This document shows, piece by piece, positions 6,120 to 13,399 of a DNA stretch of 15,318 nucleotides. Where the stretch lies: contig DKYK01000035.1 of the NCBI GenBank assembly GCA_002492415.1, positions 1-15,318 of the forward strand, read 5' to 3'. The stretch comes from Christensenella sp. UBA7102. GTDB taxonomy: Bacteria > Bacillota > Clostridia > Christensenellales > UBA1750. The translations under genes were made by a program, and so were the position numbers. The notes under the pieces were generated by a model, which saw only the letters and a program-made list of their open reading frames with translations, was not told where the DNA came from and searched no databases. Positions within the stretch are counted from its first letter, which is position 1; each line of letters opens with the position of its first letter.

Positions 6120-7666
6120 CGAAGGACATGCACTACACGGAATATCTGAACCGGGTGCGCGGCTGCATACTGGGCTTGGGAGACATGACCTGGATCGAAC
6201 CGGCGCTGCGCGTGGTGGCCAAACACGGCGCGGATTTCACCGGCGAACAGCTGGCCGCGGCTTACAATGCGAGCGGCGCGCTGACGCCGCACTTCCTGCG
6301 CAACATGGCGCGCGGCATCACCCCGCCGCTGGCGGTATTCGACGACCCTGAGCGCGGCGGCCCCGGCGGCATGGACTGCGCCCCGCTGTGGGCGTGCGTC
6401 TGTCCGGGCGACCCTGAGCGCGCGATGGAATACGCGGCGCGCGACGCCTCGGTGGACCACGTGGGCGAGGCGGTGGAGGCCGCGCAGTTTCTGGCCGCGG
6501 CGATGGCGCTGGCGTTTGTGCGCGGCAGCGCACAGGCCTGCCTGATCGAGGCTGCCGCGCTGCTGCGCGAGGAGAGCCGCATCGCACGGCTCGTACTGGA
6601 CGCCTGCGCGCTGTGCGGCGACAACCCCGGCGAGGCCCGCGCGCGCATGGATTGGCGCTACGGCGGCGTGGACGGCTCGCTGCTGCCCCGGCTCTCTCAG
6701 ATGCTGCTCTCATTGCTGCTTTCCGATGTGCCCGACCGGTTGGCTGCCGCGTTTCAGGGTATTTTGACGGGCGCGGAGTCCGTCAGCGACGTGAGCGACG
6801 CGGCGGCGGCGCGCGTATCCCGCGCGGGGCTTTCCTGCATGGAGATGGCGGCAAGGAGGGGCGGCGAGCTGCCCGTGCGCGTCACCTCCGCGCCCTTTGT
6901 GGCCGTGCCCGGCGATGCGCAGCCCGTCAGCCGCATCACCGTGACCTACATGGGCCCGCCGGTGTTGCGACCCGGTCATGCGCGCCAGTGCATGCTCAAC
7001 ATTGTCAACTGCGGGAAACAAGCGCTGGAGGGCCCCATTACCTATGAAGCGCAGGGCAGCGTACAGGCGCTCACCGCGGCGCAGGCCAAAGTGCTGCCCG
7101 GTCAGACAGCTCACATCCCCTTTACCGTGTGGATGCCGGAGGACGTGGACACCGTCTGCGAGAGCAACCGGCTGTCCGTCTCCTTTGCGGGGCTGACGCA
7201 TACCTTTGGCGTGGCGGGGGCGCAGGGCTGGCGCGTCTGCGGGTGCATGGGCCTGGCGGAAAAGAGCGTCTATGAGGGGCGCGGGCTGCCGGAGCGTCCG
7301 CTGTGGGAGCCGTGCTTTATCGAGGGCAGCCGCATCAAGCTGGACGCGCTCAACGGCTGGGTGGGTCCGTGCAGCTTCGTGCTGGAGCGCACGCTGGTGA
7401 TCCGCCGGGACATTCGGGTGGACGTCGAGGTGCGGCGCACCTGCCCCTTCGCGCTGGAACTGGACGGTCAGACGCTGCTGCGCGGCGAGGGCACCGACGG
7501 CTGGGCGCTGGCGGCCGCGCAGGAGCCGGGCGTGGAGCTGACGGCGGGCGAGCACACGCTGCGGCTGACCCTGGACCGCAGGAGCCCGGGCGGCAGCATC
7601 GAGGTGGCGCTGCTGTGCGGCGGCGCACTGCTGGCTGTGGAGAGCAAAAACCCAAAGAAAGGATAG
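6116..7666 (+). CDS. Degenerate ADP-ribosylglycohydrolase-like protein with C-terminal beta-rich domain
   Basis: A 516-residue protein whose first ~270 residues resemble the ADP-ribosylglycohydrolase all-helical fold, normally a dinuclear-magnesium hydrolase that removes ADP-ribose. Family-like segments are RGCILG (15-20), an AARDASVDHVGEA stretch (107-119) and CPGDPERAMEYAA (96-108). Two metal motifs look lost. The DDDT-like segment reads GDMT at 22-25 and follows RGCILG directly, as if about 50-70 residues were deleted. The late DTD motif is replaced by ESVSDVSD (221-228). Residues ~280-516 are beta-rich and may be a sugar-binding-like sandwich, e.g. FVLERTLVIRRDIRVDVEV and FALELDGQTLLRGEG. 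No signal peptide is visible. AGAGG at 6102-6106 precedes the ATG, which overlaps the ygiQ stop, so translation is probably coupled. The family call is from pattern memory; I infer a pseudoenzyme or changed chemistry. Confidence 0.68.
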   Translation: MTKDMHYTEYLNRVRGCILGLGDMTWIEPALRVVAKHGADFTGEQLAAAYNASGALTPHFLRNMARGITPPLAVFDDPERGGPGGMDCAPLWACVCPGDPERAMEYAARDASVDHVGEAVEAAQFLAAAMALAFVRGSAQACLIEAAALLREESRIARLVLDACALCGDNPGEARARMDWRYGGVDGSLLPRLSQMLLSLLLSDVPDRLAAAFQGILTGAESVSDVSDAAAARVSRAGLSCMEMAARRGGELPVRVTSAPFVAVPGDAQPVSRITVTYMGPPVLRPGHARQCMLNIVNCGKQALEGPITYEAQGSVQALTAAQAKVLPGQTAHIPFTVWMPEDVDTVCESNRLSVSFAGLTHTFGVAGAQGWRVCGCMGLAEKSVYEGRGLPERPLWEPCFIEGSRIKLDALNGWVGPCSFVLERTLVIRRDIRVDVEVRRTCPFALELDGQTLLRGEGTDGWALAAAQEPGVELTAGEHTLRLTLDRRSPGGSIEVALLCGGALLAVESKNPKKG

Positions 7667-7675
7667 TATTTTCCC

Positions 7676-8167
7676 ATGGAGACGCTGTATTTTGCAAAGC
7701 TGCGCTCCGGCGCGGTCATCCCCTCCAAAAGGGTGGAGGACGCGGGCTACGACATCTACGCCTGCTTTGACGAGGATTATATTCGCATCGAGCCACTGCA
7801 CACCGTGCGCGTGCCCACTGGGCTGATTTCCGCATTTTCGCCCGATTACTACCTGCAGCTGCAGGAGCGCGGTTCCTCAGGTACCAAGGGCATCGCCCAG
7901 CGCTGCGGCGTGATCGACTCGGGCTTCCGCAACGAGTGGTTCATCCCCATGACCAATGTAAACGACATCCCCGTGGTCATCGCAAAGCAGCATGCGGCGG
8001 CGCAGTTTGCGGGGCAGAACGTGATTCTCTACCCGTATGAAAAGGCGATCTGCCAGGCAGTGCTGCTGCCCGTGCCGCGCACCGAAGTCGTGGAAAAATC
8101 GCCGGAGGAGATCCGCGCGATGGCGTCGATGCGGGGCTTGGGCGAGCTGGGCAGCAGCGGAAAGTGA
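7676..8167 (+). CDS. dut: dUTP diphosphatase (dUTPase, trimeric type)
   Basis: dUTPase hydrolyses dUTP to dUMP and pyrophosphate in the cytoplasm, keeping uracil out of DNA and supplying dUMP for thymidylate synthesis. All five motifs are visible in the 163-residue protein: I, DAGYDIYA (22-29); II, ERGSSGTKGI (64-73); III, GVIDSGFRNEW (78-88) with the catalytic D81; IV, EKAICQAVLLPV (from 122); V, RGLGELGSSGK (153-163), the flexible arm over the active site. Motif III has Phe84 where many dUTPases have Tyr stacking on uracil, and Asn86 for Gly, and motif V departs from RGTGGFGS. The protein is therefore probably an active but divergent dUTPase, and a dCTP deaminase-like role is less likely. 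The start follows the previous stop by 9 nt; an AGAAAGG box lies 13 nt upstream, so initiation may be weak or coupled. Confidence 0.88.
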   Translation: METLYFAKLRSGAVIPSKRVEDAGYDIYACFDEDYIRIEPLHTVRVPTGLISAFSPDYYLQLQERGSSGTKGIAQRCGVIDSGFRNEWFIPMTNVNDIPVVIAKQHAAAQFAGQNVILYPYEKAICQAVLLPVPRTEVVEKSPEEIRAMASMRGLGELGSSGK

Positions 8168-8175
8168 ACGGGGCC

Positions 8176-8679
8176 ATGAAAACGCTTTACATCGTAGGCG
8201 GCACGATGGGCGTGGGCAAGACCACGACCTGCACGCTGCTGCGCGACAGCCTGGATCGCTGCGCCTTCCTGGACGGCGACTGGTGCTGGAGCATGCACCC
8301 CTTTGTCGTAAACGAAGAGACCAAGGCGCTGGTGGAGGACAACATCTGCCACATGCTGAACGGCTTTTTGCGCTGCTCGGCGTTTGACAACGTGGCGTTT
8401 TGCTGGGTGCTGCACGATCAGAGCATACTGGACGGGCTGCTGGCCCGGCTGGACTTGCGGGATGTGCGCGTGGTCGCCGCGTCGCTGGTGTGCAGCCAGG
8501 ACGCGCTGCGGCAGCGGCTCATCTGTGACGTAGAGGCGGGCCGGCGCACGCCCGACGTCATCGCGCGCTCGGTGCAGCGGCTGAAATTATACGATTTGCT
8601 GGACACGATCAAGATTGACGTGAGCAGTATTCCGCCCGAGGAGGCGGCTGCACGCATCCGGGCGTTGGCGAATCAATAA
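8176..8679 (+). CDS. P-loop nucleotide kinase-like protein
   Basis: A 167-residue cytoplasmic P-loop NTPase of the small-molecule kinase type. The Walker A motif is GTMGVGKT (G9-T16) right at the N-terminus, followed by FLDGDWCW (31-38), where D33 and D35 sit as in shikimate-, gluconate- or nucleoside-kinase-like enzymes that position substrate and magnesium. A helical stretch and VRVVAASLVCSQDALRQRL follow, then a basic RRTPDVIARSVQRLKLYD, which could supply lid arginines. The substrate cannot be told. Adjacent dUTPase makes a nucleotide or nucleoside plausible, but that is inference. The ATG at 8176 is preferred because the P-loop begins 8 codons later and GGAAAG lies 9 nt upstream. A GTG at 8164 that overlaps the dut stop would add four residues. 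The next gene's ribosome binding site overlaps this stop. Confidence 0.75.
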   Translation: MKTLYIVGGTMGVGKTTTCTLLRDSLDRCAFLDGDWCWSMHPFVVNEETKALVEDNICHMLNGFLRCSAFDNVAFCWVLHDQSILDGLLARLDLRDVRVVAASLVCSQDALRQRLICDVEAGRRTPDVIARSVQRLKLYDLLDTIKIDVSSIPPEEAAARIRALANQ

Positions 8680-8692
8680 AGGAGGGCTTGGA

Positions 8693-9754
8693 ATGGTTCA
8701 GGAGGAGATCGTCAGACGGAAACTGCCCCAGGTTTTGCCCGAGGGGATGACGGCGCAGGGCTTTGCGGCCTGGCGCAGGGACATGGTGGCGCTGTACGCG
8801 CGCGAGTGCTTCGGCGTGACGCCGCCTGCGCCCGCGTCCGTGCACGCAGAGACGATGGCGGAGCAGCAGGACGACTGGGCGGGCAAGGCGGCGCATCGCG
8901 AGGTACGGCTGAGCTTTGAGATGGAGAAGGGGGAGTTCTCCTTCCCCGTGCACCTGGTGCTGCCTCATTGCGGTCAGCCCTGTCCGTGCGTGGTGTACAT
9001 CTCCTTTACGCCCTACGCCACGGCGGGCTATCAGCCCATCGAGGAGATTGTGGATCAGGGCTGGGCGCTGGCGGTGTTCAACTACGAGGACGTGACGGCC
9101 GATAACGGCGACATGGGCAGCGGCATCGCCGCCATGGTCAGCCGCAAGGGGAGCGACAGCTGGGGCAAGATCGGCATGTGGGCCTACGCCGCCTCGCGCG
9201 TGCTGGACTACCTGCACACCGTACCCGAGGTCGACACGCGGCGCGTGGCGGTGCTGGGGCACTCGCGGCTGGGCAAGACGGCGCTGTGGGCGGGAGCGCA
9301 GGATACGCGCTTTGCAGGCGTGGTGTCCAACGACAGCGGCTGCTCGGGCGCTGCGGTCAGCCGCGGCAAGGTGGGCGAGAGTGTCGACGACATCTGCCGC
9401 GTGTTCCCCTACTGGTTCTGCGAAAACTACCAGAAATACCGCAAAAACGAGGCCGCGCTGCCCTTTGAGCAGTACCATCTGCTGGCCTGCGCCGCGCCCC
9501 GGCCGCTCTATGTGGCCAGCGCGAGCCAGGACGAATGGGCGGATCCCGCATCGGAGTTCCTCTCCTGCTGCCTGCTGGAGGAGGTTTATGGACTGTTCGG
9601 CCTGCCTGCGTTGGGCGCACCCAACCCGGAGCTGCCCGCGCCCGGCGGCAGGCTCTCTATGGGACAGGTAGGCTACCACCTGCGGCCCGGCACGCATTAC
9701 CTGAGCCGGTACGATTGGGTGCGCGCGCTGCAGTTCCTGCGCATGCGCATGTGA
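8693..9754 (+). CDS. CE15-like alpha/beta hydrolase (glucuronoyl esterase-like), cytoplasmic
   Basis: A 353-residue alpha/beta hydrolase resembling carbohydrate esterase family 15, whose characterised members cleave esters between lignin alcohols and glucuronoxylan. The nucleophile elbow is GHSRLGKTALWAG with S191, followed by RFAGVVSNDSGCSGAA, a typical CE15 pattern. The likely histidine is H335 in GTHYLSRYDW. The acid could be D214 in SNDSG, where family members commonly have Glu, or D280 in SASQDEWADP, matching the two acid positions described in CE15. No signal peptide or lipobox is present, unlike many CE15 enzymes that act outside the cell, so it probably acts on an imported sugar ester or another substrate. 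GGAGGG (8681-8686) is 6 nt before the ATG. It is last in the ygiQ operon, 13 nt after the kinase-like gene. Family call good, substrate unknown. Confidence 0.78.
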   Translation: MVQEEIVRRKLPQVLPEGMTAQGFAAWRRDMVALYARECFGVTPPAPASVHAETMAEQQDDWAGKAAHREVRLSFEMEKGEFSFPVHLVLPHCGQPCPCVVYISFTPYATAGYQPIEEIVDQGWALAVFNYEDVTADNGDMGSGIAAMVSRKGSDSWGKIGMWAYAASRVLDYLHTVPEVDTRRVAVLGHSRLGKTALWAGAQDTRFAGVVSNDSGCSGAAVSRGKVGESVDDICRVFPYWFCENYQKYRKNEAALPFEQYHLLACAAPRPLYVASASQDEWADPASEFLSCCLLEEVYGLFGLPALGAPNPELPAPGGRLSMGQVGYHLRPGTHYLSRYDWVRALQFLRMRM

Positions 9755-9778
9755 TCGGCGGACCGCGCCTTTTCGGGC

Positions 9779-9807
9779 TTTGGACAGTTCCGATAGAGTG
9801 TCCCAAA
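9779..9807. repeat. Imperfect inverted repeat downstream of the CE15-like gene
   Basis: TTTGGACA (9779-9786) and TGTCCCAAA (9799-9807) can pair across a 12-nt loop, with one bulged base. There is no T-run behind the stem, so it is not a standard intrinsic terminator. It could be a weak mRNA 3' end structure or an operator. Confidence 0.55.
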
Positions 9808-9823
9808 ACGCGACAATCGAGAG

Positions 9824-9854
9824 GCTTTGTCTATTGCGGACCGGAACGCAAAGC
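9824..9854. repeat. Overlapping inverted repeats upstream of the phasin-like gene
   Basis: Two mutually exclusive pairings are possible: GCTTTG (9824-9829) with CAAAGC (9849-9854), and TTGCG (9834-9838) with CGCAA (9847-9851). They share 9849-9851. The structure overlaps the weak predicted -35, so it could be an operator rather than an RNA element. Confidence 0.45.
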
Positions 9855-9862
9855 GGTAAAGT
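9834..9862 (+). promoter_or_regulatory. Weak candidate promoter for the phasin-like/AarF operon
   Basis: TTGCGG (9834-9839) and TAAAGT (9857-9862) are spaced by 17 nt, and each matches consensus only in part. No better pair is visible in the 140-nt gap, so the downstream genes may instead be partly read through from the ygiQ operon. Confidence 0.35.
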
Positions 9863-9894
9863 AGTTCTGAAAACAAGCGCAGGGAGGGAGAAAC

Positions 9895-10257
9895 ATGGAT
9901 ATTGGCAAGGATCTGAAGAACATATTGCTCGCGGGCATCGGCGCGGTGGCGGCGACGGCGGAAAAGTCGCAGGCGCTGCTGGACGAGCTGGTCAAAAAGG
10001 GCGAGCTGACCGTGGATCAGGGCAAGGTGCTCAACGAGGAGCTGCGCCACAACGTCGGGCAGCGCATCAAGGAATCGGTGACAGTGCAGGTGACGCCGCA
10101 GGACGGCGAAGATCTGCTGCGCTGTGTGGATGCGATGACGCCTGAGCAGCTCGAAGCGCTGCGCCGCAAGCTCAGCGCCATGGAGGGCGCGCCGCAAGGC
10201 GGGAAGGAGAATGCCGATGGAGAAGGAGCAGACGCTGGAGCAGCCGGCCAGGAGTGA
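9895..10257 (+). CDS. Phasin-like small helical protein
   Basis: A 120-residue protein resembling the phasin-like 'polyhydroxyalkanoate synthesis regulator' proteins of Firmicutes. The N-terminal KNILLAGIGAVAATAEKSQ looks amphipathic or weakly hydrophobic, and the middle, ELVKKGELTVDQGKVLNEEL, is the recurring family signature. A charged helix and a MTPEQLEALRRKL segment (from about residue 80) follow, suggesting coiled-coil or protein contact. The last 20 residues are Gly/Ala-rich. No PHA synthase is in the window, so a true granule role is unlikely. The start has GGGAGG at 9882-9887, 7 nt upstream. Its 3' end overlaps the AarF gene by 41 nt, a pairing I recall from other Firmicutes, which suggests the two proteins work together, perhaps at the membrane. 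The function is otherwise unknown. Confidence 0.75.
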   Translation: MDIGKDLKNILLAGIGAVAATAEKSQALLDELVKKGELTVDQGKVLNEELRHNVGQRIKESVTVQVTPQDGEDLLRCVDAMTPEQLEALRRKLSAMEGAPQGGKENADGEGADAGAAGQE

Positions 10258-11818
10258 GAGCAAGGAGCGCTTAAAGGAGATCGCGGCGATTCTCAGATCG
10301 CATGAGCTGGTTAAGGGACTGACGCCGGAAAAACTCCGGGCGATCCTGGAGGATCTGGGGCCGACCTATATCAAGCTGGGACAGATCATGTCCATGCGCT
10401 CGGACATGATTCCCAAAGAATACTGCGAAGCGCTGACGCAGCTGCGCACCGCGGTGCCGCCCATGCCCTTTGACGAGGTGCGCCGCGTGGTGGAGAGTTC
10501 TCTGGGCCGCGCCATCGAAGAGGTGTACTCGGAGTTCAGCCGCACGCCCATCGGATCGGCGTCCATCGCGCAGGCGCACACGGCGCGGCTGATGGATGGC
10601 GAACGCGTGGTGGTCAAGGTGCAGCGCGAGGGCATCCACGGCATTATGGCGCGGGACATGGCGCTGCTGCGCAAGGCGGCGGGGCTGCTGCGCATTGCGC
10701 CGGGCGCGGGCGAGGTGGTGGATTTTTCCATCGTGCTGGACGAGATGTGGAAGGTGACGCAGGAGGAACTGAACTTCAACATCGAGGCGGCAAACGCGGA
10801 AGAATTTTACCGCTTCAACGAGGACGTGGCCTTTGCCACCTGCCCGCGCATCCACCGGGAACTGACCACCTCGCAGGTGTTGACGATGGAATACATCGAC
10901 GGTTACGCGGTGGACGATCGGCAGAGCCTGACGGACAACGGCTATGACCTGAGCGAGATTGGCGCAAAGCTGGCGGACAACTACATCAAACAGGTGGTCA
11001 CGGACGGCTTTTTCCATGCCGATCCGCACCCGGGCAACATCCGCATACGCGGCGGGCAGATCGTGTGGATCGATATGGGCATGATGGGCAGACTTTCCGC
11101 ACGGGATCAGGCACTGTTTGGAAAGGCTGTGGCGGCGGTCGCGCAGCACGACGTGGAGGGCGTCAAGAGCGTAGTGCTGGCGATGGGCCGCTGCAAGGGC
11201 AAGATCGACCACGGCGCGCTGTATGCCGACATTGAGGACATGCTCACGCGCTTTGGCGGCGAGGAGCTGTCGGGCCTGGATCTGGGTCAGCTGATGACCG
11301 AATGCGTGGATTTGGCGCGCGCCAACCACATCTCCATGCCCGAGGGTGTGTCCATGCTGGCGCGCGGGCTGGCTACCGTCGAGGGCGTGGTGGCGGACCT
11401 GAGTCCGGACATCAACGTCATCACCATCGCTACGGCACGCGCATCGGGCCTGATGTTCGACGCGATGGACATGAAGAAGGAAGTCAAGAAGGGCTTCCGG
11501 TACCTGTTGGAGTCCGGCAAAAAGGCGCTGGCCATACCGGGCCTGCTGTCCGACTCCCTGCGCGCGCTGAGCAAGGGCCAGACGCGCGTGGGCGTGGACG
11601 TGAAGCTGACCGACGACACCTTTCGCGCGCTCAATAACCTGCTGGGCAAGGCCATCGCCTGCCTGCTGGCTTTCGCGCTGCTCATCTCATCTTCCATCAT
11701 CTGCACCACGGGCATGGAGCCCAAGCTGCTGGGCATTCCCGCACTGGGGACGCTGGGGTATTTGGGCGCCGTGGGGCTGACGGTGTGGATATTTGTCAAA
11801 ATCGGCAGGGACGAGTGA
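10217..11818 (+). CDS. AarF/UbiB (ABC1/COQ8) family atypical kinase
   Basis: A 533-residue membrane-anchored atypical kinase of the UbiB/COQ8 family. Motifs in order are KLGQIMSMRSDMIP (K53-Q56, the family-specific KxGQ), the Ala-rich loop GSASIAQAH replacing the glycine loop, VVVKVQREG with K134, the catalytic loop HADPHPGN (H267-N274) and the metal-binding IDMG with D286, the counterpart of the kinase DFG. Two hydrophobic C-terminal segments (about 476-494 and 508-528) should be membrane helices. In quinone-making bacteria, family members support ubiquinone synthesis through ATPase activity; in an anaerobe the role may be lipid- or membrane-related instead. The start at 10217 is preferred because AAGGAG (10204-10209) is 7 nt away; the ATG at 10211 is too close. 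It overlaps the phasin-like gene by 41 nt and is probably co-translated with it. Confidence 0.92.
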   Translation: MEKEQTLEQPARSESKERLKEIAAILRSHELVKGLTPEKLRAILEDLGPTYIKLGQIMSMRSDMIPKEYCEALTQLRTAVPPMPFDEVRRVVESSLGRAIEEVYSEFSRTPIGSASIAQAHTARLMDGERVVVKVQREGIHGIMARDMALLRKAAGLLRIAPGAGEVVDFSIVLDEMWKVTQEELNFNIEAANAEEFYRFNEDVAFATCPRIHRELTTSQVLTMEYIDGYAVDDRQSLTDNGYDLSEIGAKLADNYIKQVVTDGFFHADPHPGNIRIRGGQIVWIDMGMMGRLSARDQALFGKAVAAVAQHDVEGVKSVVLAMGRCKGKIDHGALYADIEDMLTRFGGEELSGLDLGQLMTECVDLARANHISMPEGVSMLARGLATVEGVVADLSPDINVITIATARASGLMFDAMDMKKEVKKGFRYLLESGKKALAIPGLLSDSLRALSKGQTRVGVDVKLTDDTFRALNNLLGKAIACLLAFALLISSSIICTTGMEPKLLGIPALGTLGYLGAVGLTVWIFVKIGRDE

Positions 11819-11840
11819 GTGTAAGTAAAGAGAACCAGGA

Positions 11841-11886
11841 TCCCCTTAACCCCTCCGACGAGAGGGGTTAAGGGGAGCTTTGGGTT
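11841..11886 (+). terminator. Strong 15-bp hairpin after the AarF gene, probable terminator
   Basis: A perfect 15-bp inverted repeat (arms 11841-11855 and 11862-11876, left arm beginning TCCCCTTAACCCC) has a 6-nt loop, 22 nt after the AarF stop. The following tract is CTTTGGGTTTT, an imperfect U-run. The stem is strong and the position fits termination, but the tract is poorer than at the other terminators here. Confidence 0.7.
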
Positions 11887-11894
11887 TTGGAACA

Positions 11895-11924
11895 TTGACA
11901 GTGGGGAGGAAGATATGGTATTTT
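11895..11924 (+). promoter_or_regulatory. Promoter for the MATE gene
   Basis: A perfect TTGACA (11895-11900), 18-nt spacer and TATTTT (11919-11924) are preceded by TGG, giving an extended -10 (TGn). The start site would be near 11931, about 37 nt before the ATG. The promoter begins about 20 nt after the hairpin of the preceding unit. Confidence 0.65.
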
Positions 11925-11967
11925 GAAAATATAAAAGAATTTAGAGAGAAGGGGAGGGATTTGCCGG

Positions 11968-13323
11968 ATGTCGCGGTTGTTTGTCAAGGACAAAGCGTTT
12001 TACCGGCTGATACTATCCATTGCGGTGCCGGTGGTGCTGCAGAACATGATCACCATTGGCGTCAACATTATGGATACCATGATGCTGGGGAACTACGGGG
12101 AAGTTCAGCTGTCGGCCTCGTCGCTGGCCAATGAATTTATCAACATCTATCATATCATGTGCATGGGCATGAGCATGGGCGCGGCGGTGCTCACCGCGCA
12201 GTTCTACGGCATGCGGGACGGGGCGAGCCTGAAAAAATCCGTCACCATCATGCTGCGCATGGGGCTGTGCATCGCGGCGGTGTTCACGACGGCGACGCTT
12301 CTTGCGCCGGATGCCATCATGCGGTTATACACGCCGGACGAGGCTGTCATTGAGATGGGCGTGAAGTACTTCCGCATCAGCGCGGTGACGTATGTGCTGC
12401 TGGGCGTTTCGCTGATGCTGACCAACATACTGCGCACGGTGCGGCAGGTGCGCTTTCCGCTGGCGCTGTCCGTCGTGACTTTCTTTGTCAATGTGTTCTT
12501 CAACTGGGTGTTCATCTACGGAAATCTTGGCGCGCCGGAAATGCAAATCGAGGGCGCGGCGCTGGGCACGGTGATCGCGCGCGTGGTGGAGTGCGGCGCG
12601 CTGAGTGTGTACTTCTTCGGCATAGATAAGCGCATTGGGTACCGCCTGCGCGATTTCTTCACCAAATGCGGCGATCTGGTCAAGGCTTACGTCACCTACG
12701 CGCTGCCCGTGATGGTGTCCGACACGCTGCTGGCGCTGGGCAACTCCGCCATGTCCGTCATCATGGGACACATTGGCTCGGGGTTTGTGGCGGCCAATTC
12801 CATCATCAGCCAGGTGGTGCGTCTGTCCACGGTATTCAACCAGGGGCTGTCGTCGGCCTCGTCGGTGATTACGGGCAACACGCTGGGCGCGGGCGAGCGC
12901 GATAAGGCCTATCATCAGGGTGTGACGTTTCTGTCGCTCTCGGTGCTCATCGGCGTGGCCGCCGCGGTCGTCATTCTCATCATCAGTCCGCTGATCGTGG
13001 AGAGCTTTAACGTGACGCAGGAGACCAAGGCCATCGCCTATCAGCTGATGTACGCAGTGAGCATCATGATGGTGTTCCAGACCGTGCAGGGCGTGCTGAC
13101 CAAGGGCGTGCTGCGTGGCGGCGGAGACACCCGCTTCCTAATGCTGGCGGACATGCTGTTTCTGTGGCTGGCGTCCATTCCGCTGGGGTATCTGTGCGGG
13201 CTGGTGTGGCATCTGGACGCCTTCTGGGTGTATGCGGCGCTTAAGGTGGACTGGATCATCAAATCCATCTGGTGCATCTTCCGGCTGCGGTCGAAAAAGT
13301 GGATCCGCGTGGTGAACGATTGA
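11968..13323 (+). CDS. MATE family cation-coupled efflux transporter
   Basis: A 451-residue integral membrane protein of the MATE family, which exports drugs, dyes or metabolites in exchange for Na+ or H+. It begins with IAVPVVLQNMITIGVNIMDTMMLG in the first helix pair, and hydrophobic segments alternate with short loops to give about 12 helices in two related halves. The family pattern GVLRGGGDTRF (R383-T388) lies in the second half, and NILRTVRQVRFPL (from 153) is its counterpart in the first. The length is normal for the family. The start has GGGGAGG at 11951-11957, 10 nt upstream, and lies just before the first helix. It has its own promoter and no terminator of its own; the next gene's -35 overlaps its stop, so read-through is possible. 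The substrate cannot be predicted. Confidence 0.94.
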   Translation: MSRLFVKDKAFYRLILSIAVPVVLQNMITIGVNIMDTMMLGNYGEVQLSASSLANEFINIYHIMCMGMSMGAAVLTAQFYGMRDGASLKKSVTIMLRMGLCIAAVFTTATLLAPDAIMRLYTPDEAVIEMGVKYFRISAVTYVLLGVSLMLTNILRTVRQVRFPLALSVVTFFVNVFFNWVFIYGNLGAPEMQIEGAALGTVIARVVECGALSVYFFGIDKRIGYRLRDFFTKCGDLVKAYVTYALPVMVSDTLLALGNSAMSVIMGHIGSGFVAANSIISQVVRLSTVFNQGLSSASSVITGNTLGAGERDKAYHQGVTFLSLSVLIGVAAAVVILIISPLIVESFNVTQETKAIAYQLMYAVSIMMVFQTVQGVLTKGVLRGGGDTRFLMLADMLFLWLASIPLGYLCGLVWHLDAFWVYAALKVDWIIKSIWCIFRLRSKKWIRVVND

Positions 13324-13348
13324 TTCCCGCGCAAAAGCGGTGTATACT
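13320..13348 (+). promoter_or_regulatory. Promoter for the beta-hydroxyacid dehydrogenase gene
   Basis: TTGATT (13320-13325) and TATACT (13343-13348) are 17 nt apart. The -35 overlaps the MATE stop codon, so the promoter uses the end of that gene. The start site would be near 13355, about 45 nt before the ATG. Confidence 0.65.
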
Positions 13349-13399
13349 GGTGATGGCGAAATGCCGGAATATACAGAAGAAAACAGGGAGGAAAGAGAT

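Noticed and set aside
6116..8679. Anti-phage defence system built on ADP-ribose and dUTP processing
   Set aside because: No toxic effector, nuclease, sensor or mobile-element hallmark is present, and the neighbours look like chromosomal housekeeping genes.
8609..9697. Minus-strand open frame of 362 codons
   Set aside because: Antisense to the CE15-like gene, which has clear catalytic motifs and a good ribosome binding site; the antisense protein has none.
10271..11329. Minus-strand open frame of 352 codons
   Set aside because: Antisense to the AarF gene, His/Arg-rich and without recognisable domains.
11841..11876. Terminal inverted repeat of an insertion element or MITE
   Set aside because: It is a single compact hairpin with a 6-nt loop right after a stop codon, without flanking target duplications or a second copy, so a terminator explains it better.
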